In this document: positions 62,720 through 64,000 of the stretch, one piece after another
How the letters are laid out: each line of letters starts with the position of its first letter
Numbering within the stretch: position 1 is the stretch's first letter
Translations under genes and position numbers: made by a program
Source: Epiperipatus broadwayi
Lineage: Eukaryota > Onychophora > Udeonychophora > Euonychophora > Peripatidae
DNA: 64,000 nt
Reading direction: 5' to 3'
Assembly (NCBI GenBank): GCA_028023455.1
Contig: JAQFVV010012667.1
Span: forward strand, 666,501 to 730,500
The notes under the pieces: generated by a model
Told to the model about the DNA's origin: nothing
Databases searched by the model: none
Seen by the model: the letters and a program-made list of their open reading frames with translations, nothing else

Positions 62720-63066
62720 TATGGTAGTTCTTCATGGTACACCCTGGCTGCGATCAAATTAAATCATAAAAAGTTTAGGTTAGATCATTAGTTTGGTCTG
62801 TGGTAAGTTGCCCCAGATGTTGATTGTGGTCTTTCGTGCATAAAATAGATAGCATGATATGCTTTTGGATACAGCTCTTAATAGCTGACAATGTGCAACA
62901 GGAATTGATCAGTGATAGAAGTTACGATTCTTAGTGCATTTGCGTTTCTGTAGTTGGGACCACACAATTTACGGTTACAATTTTGAGTGCCGCAGCGGGT
63001 TCGGCATGATGGGTAGTTGAAGGGGCAAGCGGATGGTTACAATATATATATATATATATATATATA
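62720..63066. repeat. minisatellite-like array ending in (AT)n, related to 20.8-21.1 kb
   Basis: 'acggttacaattttgagtgc' and the following 'gggttcggcatgatgggtag' parallel 'atggttacaattgggattat' and 'acgtggtggcttgattga' of the 20.8-kb array. Both arrays terminate with ggttacaatatatata running into an AT tract (here 63043-63066). This copy keeps more CpGs, so it may be younger. Confidence 0.45.
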
Positions 63067-63089
63067 ATGTGAGGAAGGTTTGGAACAAA

Positions 63090-63140
63090 ATATATTTAAG
63101 CCAATAAACATCACATGACCACCATTTTGTGTGATGTTTA
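63090..63140. repeat. short hairpin
   Basis: aataaacatcaca and its exact inverse tgtgatgtttatt around a 14-base loop (about 63100-63140), with weaker flanking complementarity. Confidence 0.75.
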
Positions 63141-63194
63141 TTGCCTTAAAACCAATCCTGTCTAATGGGATAGTTGTGGCTATGGTTATTAAAT

Positions 63195-63525
63195 TACCAA
63201 AGACACCAAAATGTATGGGTACTGAACTGAGTTCAGATCTATAAGACTATATAGACTAATGAGCTTGGATTGAAAATATTAAGGTATTTTCAATTTAAGA
63301 CTCATAGTTTTGTAGTTAAGTAGAGATAAAAGATGGCTGCTGGAGGATTGCATTAGATCCTAAGATTTAGGTGCTATGTTCTCAGATCTAAGGTTCCTAA
63401 ACTAGTCTGGGGATATTGGATGAATAGGCACTAGATGAGAATTTTATGTTCAAGCCTTCTGGCATCCATTGATTATTCTAGCTGGCAATGAGTGGCAATA
63501 CACATAGTGAGTTTTGCCTGTTTTA
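63195..63525. mobile_element. fragment of the 38.8-kb foldback family
   Basis: Follows the right half of 38794-39376 in order: tgagttcagatctataagac, gagcttggattgaaaatatt, gctgctggaggattgcatta, agtctggggatattggatga, gcatccattgattattctag, ggcaatgagtggcaatacac, gagttttgcct. The inverted left half is absent or reduced. Confidence 0.65.
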
Positions 63526-64000
63526 ATAACAAAATATATTATAGGTTGCAACCCCACTGTATCTGCTTTTGTTTCTGTCAGGTTTTGCAATATTTTAAAA
63601 TTAGTAGAAATACATATTATATTTTGAATATAAATAATCTAAGAGTATAACAACAAAGTTTAATGACTTTAAACAAGTTCAGAGTTTGTATATGGAGTTA
63701 TTATTTACATTATCTATTTATTTTATCAGAAAAAAGTTATGGCACTAATTAGTGCTGCCAAAATTGTTTTATCATGGTTCATGAACATTTTTAAACACAA
63801 CTAGATGATCTGAAAAAAATATATAGACAAGTTTTAAGATTAGGTTTAATTTTATTAATGATGTAACTAGTTCATTTTATTGTCAACAGTGTTCTGGTGA
63901 TATCATTTAATTATAATAGTCTATATGCTTTGTTATTTTGTCTTTGGCAGAGAACTCAATATTTATACTTTTCCCCACATGTATAAAATGATAGTATTTG
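63526..64000. other. intronic or intergenic DNA, nothing recognised
   Basis: A+T-rich to the window edge. Confidence 0.4.

Overview
The window looks like nuclear DNA of an invertebrate animal: very A+T-rich (about three quarters A+T by eye), intron-dominated, full of decayed transposons and AT microsatellites, with GT-AG introns of tens of kilobases. I cannot place the phylum. A mollusc or another large-genome invertebrate would fit the retroelement mix, but that is inference.

The only protein-coding gene I can name is a receptor-type protein tyrosine phosphatase on the + strand. Three consecutive catalytic-domain exons of 77, 37 and 98 bp lie at 2973-3049, 43319-43355 and 54248-54345. They join in frame and encode PTP motifs M2 to M6. 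The introns between them are about 40.3 kb and 10.9 kb. The exons carrying the active-site cysteine lie beyond the right edge. A CpG-retaining patch near 59.9-60.3 kb holds a short ATG exon with a good donor (60191-60233), possibly the start of a second + strand gene or an alternative first exon.

Everything else is intronic. Left part (1-14 kb): a Penelope-like GIY-YIG remnant, two hAT (ZBED-type) remnants, an RTE-like LINE remnant, a Tigger/pogo-like remnant and hairpin MITEs. Middle (16-29 kb): more LINE and Penelope-like fragments, a 1.1-kb four-copy palindrome (21.3-22.4 kb), a 1,134-bp TIR element with TA target duplication, and a tiny G-rich retroposed insert with 15-bp target duplications. 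30-40 kb: a pair of 1.1-kb direct repeats, one split by a 0.9-kb foldback element; a 1.77-kb element with about 370-bp inverted repeats and a partial sister copy; a 0.58-kb foldback element; tRNA-type SINEs. 44-47 kb: a LINE copy whose 5' half is inverted and which is bounded by a perfect 15-bp target duplication, a textbook twin-priming product. 51-59 kb: two Penelope-like fragments, the second about 0.9 kb downstream of a near-perfect palindrome whose arms carry hammerhead-ribozyme-like cores.

The most unusual property is the density of long inverted repeats within transcribed intron sequence, which would yield many dsRNA hairpins in the phosphatase pre-mRNA.
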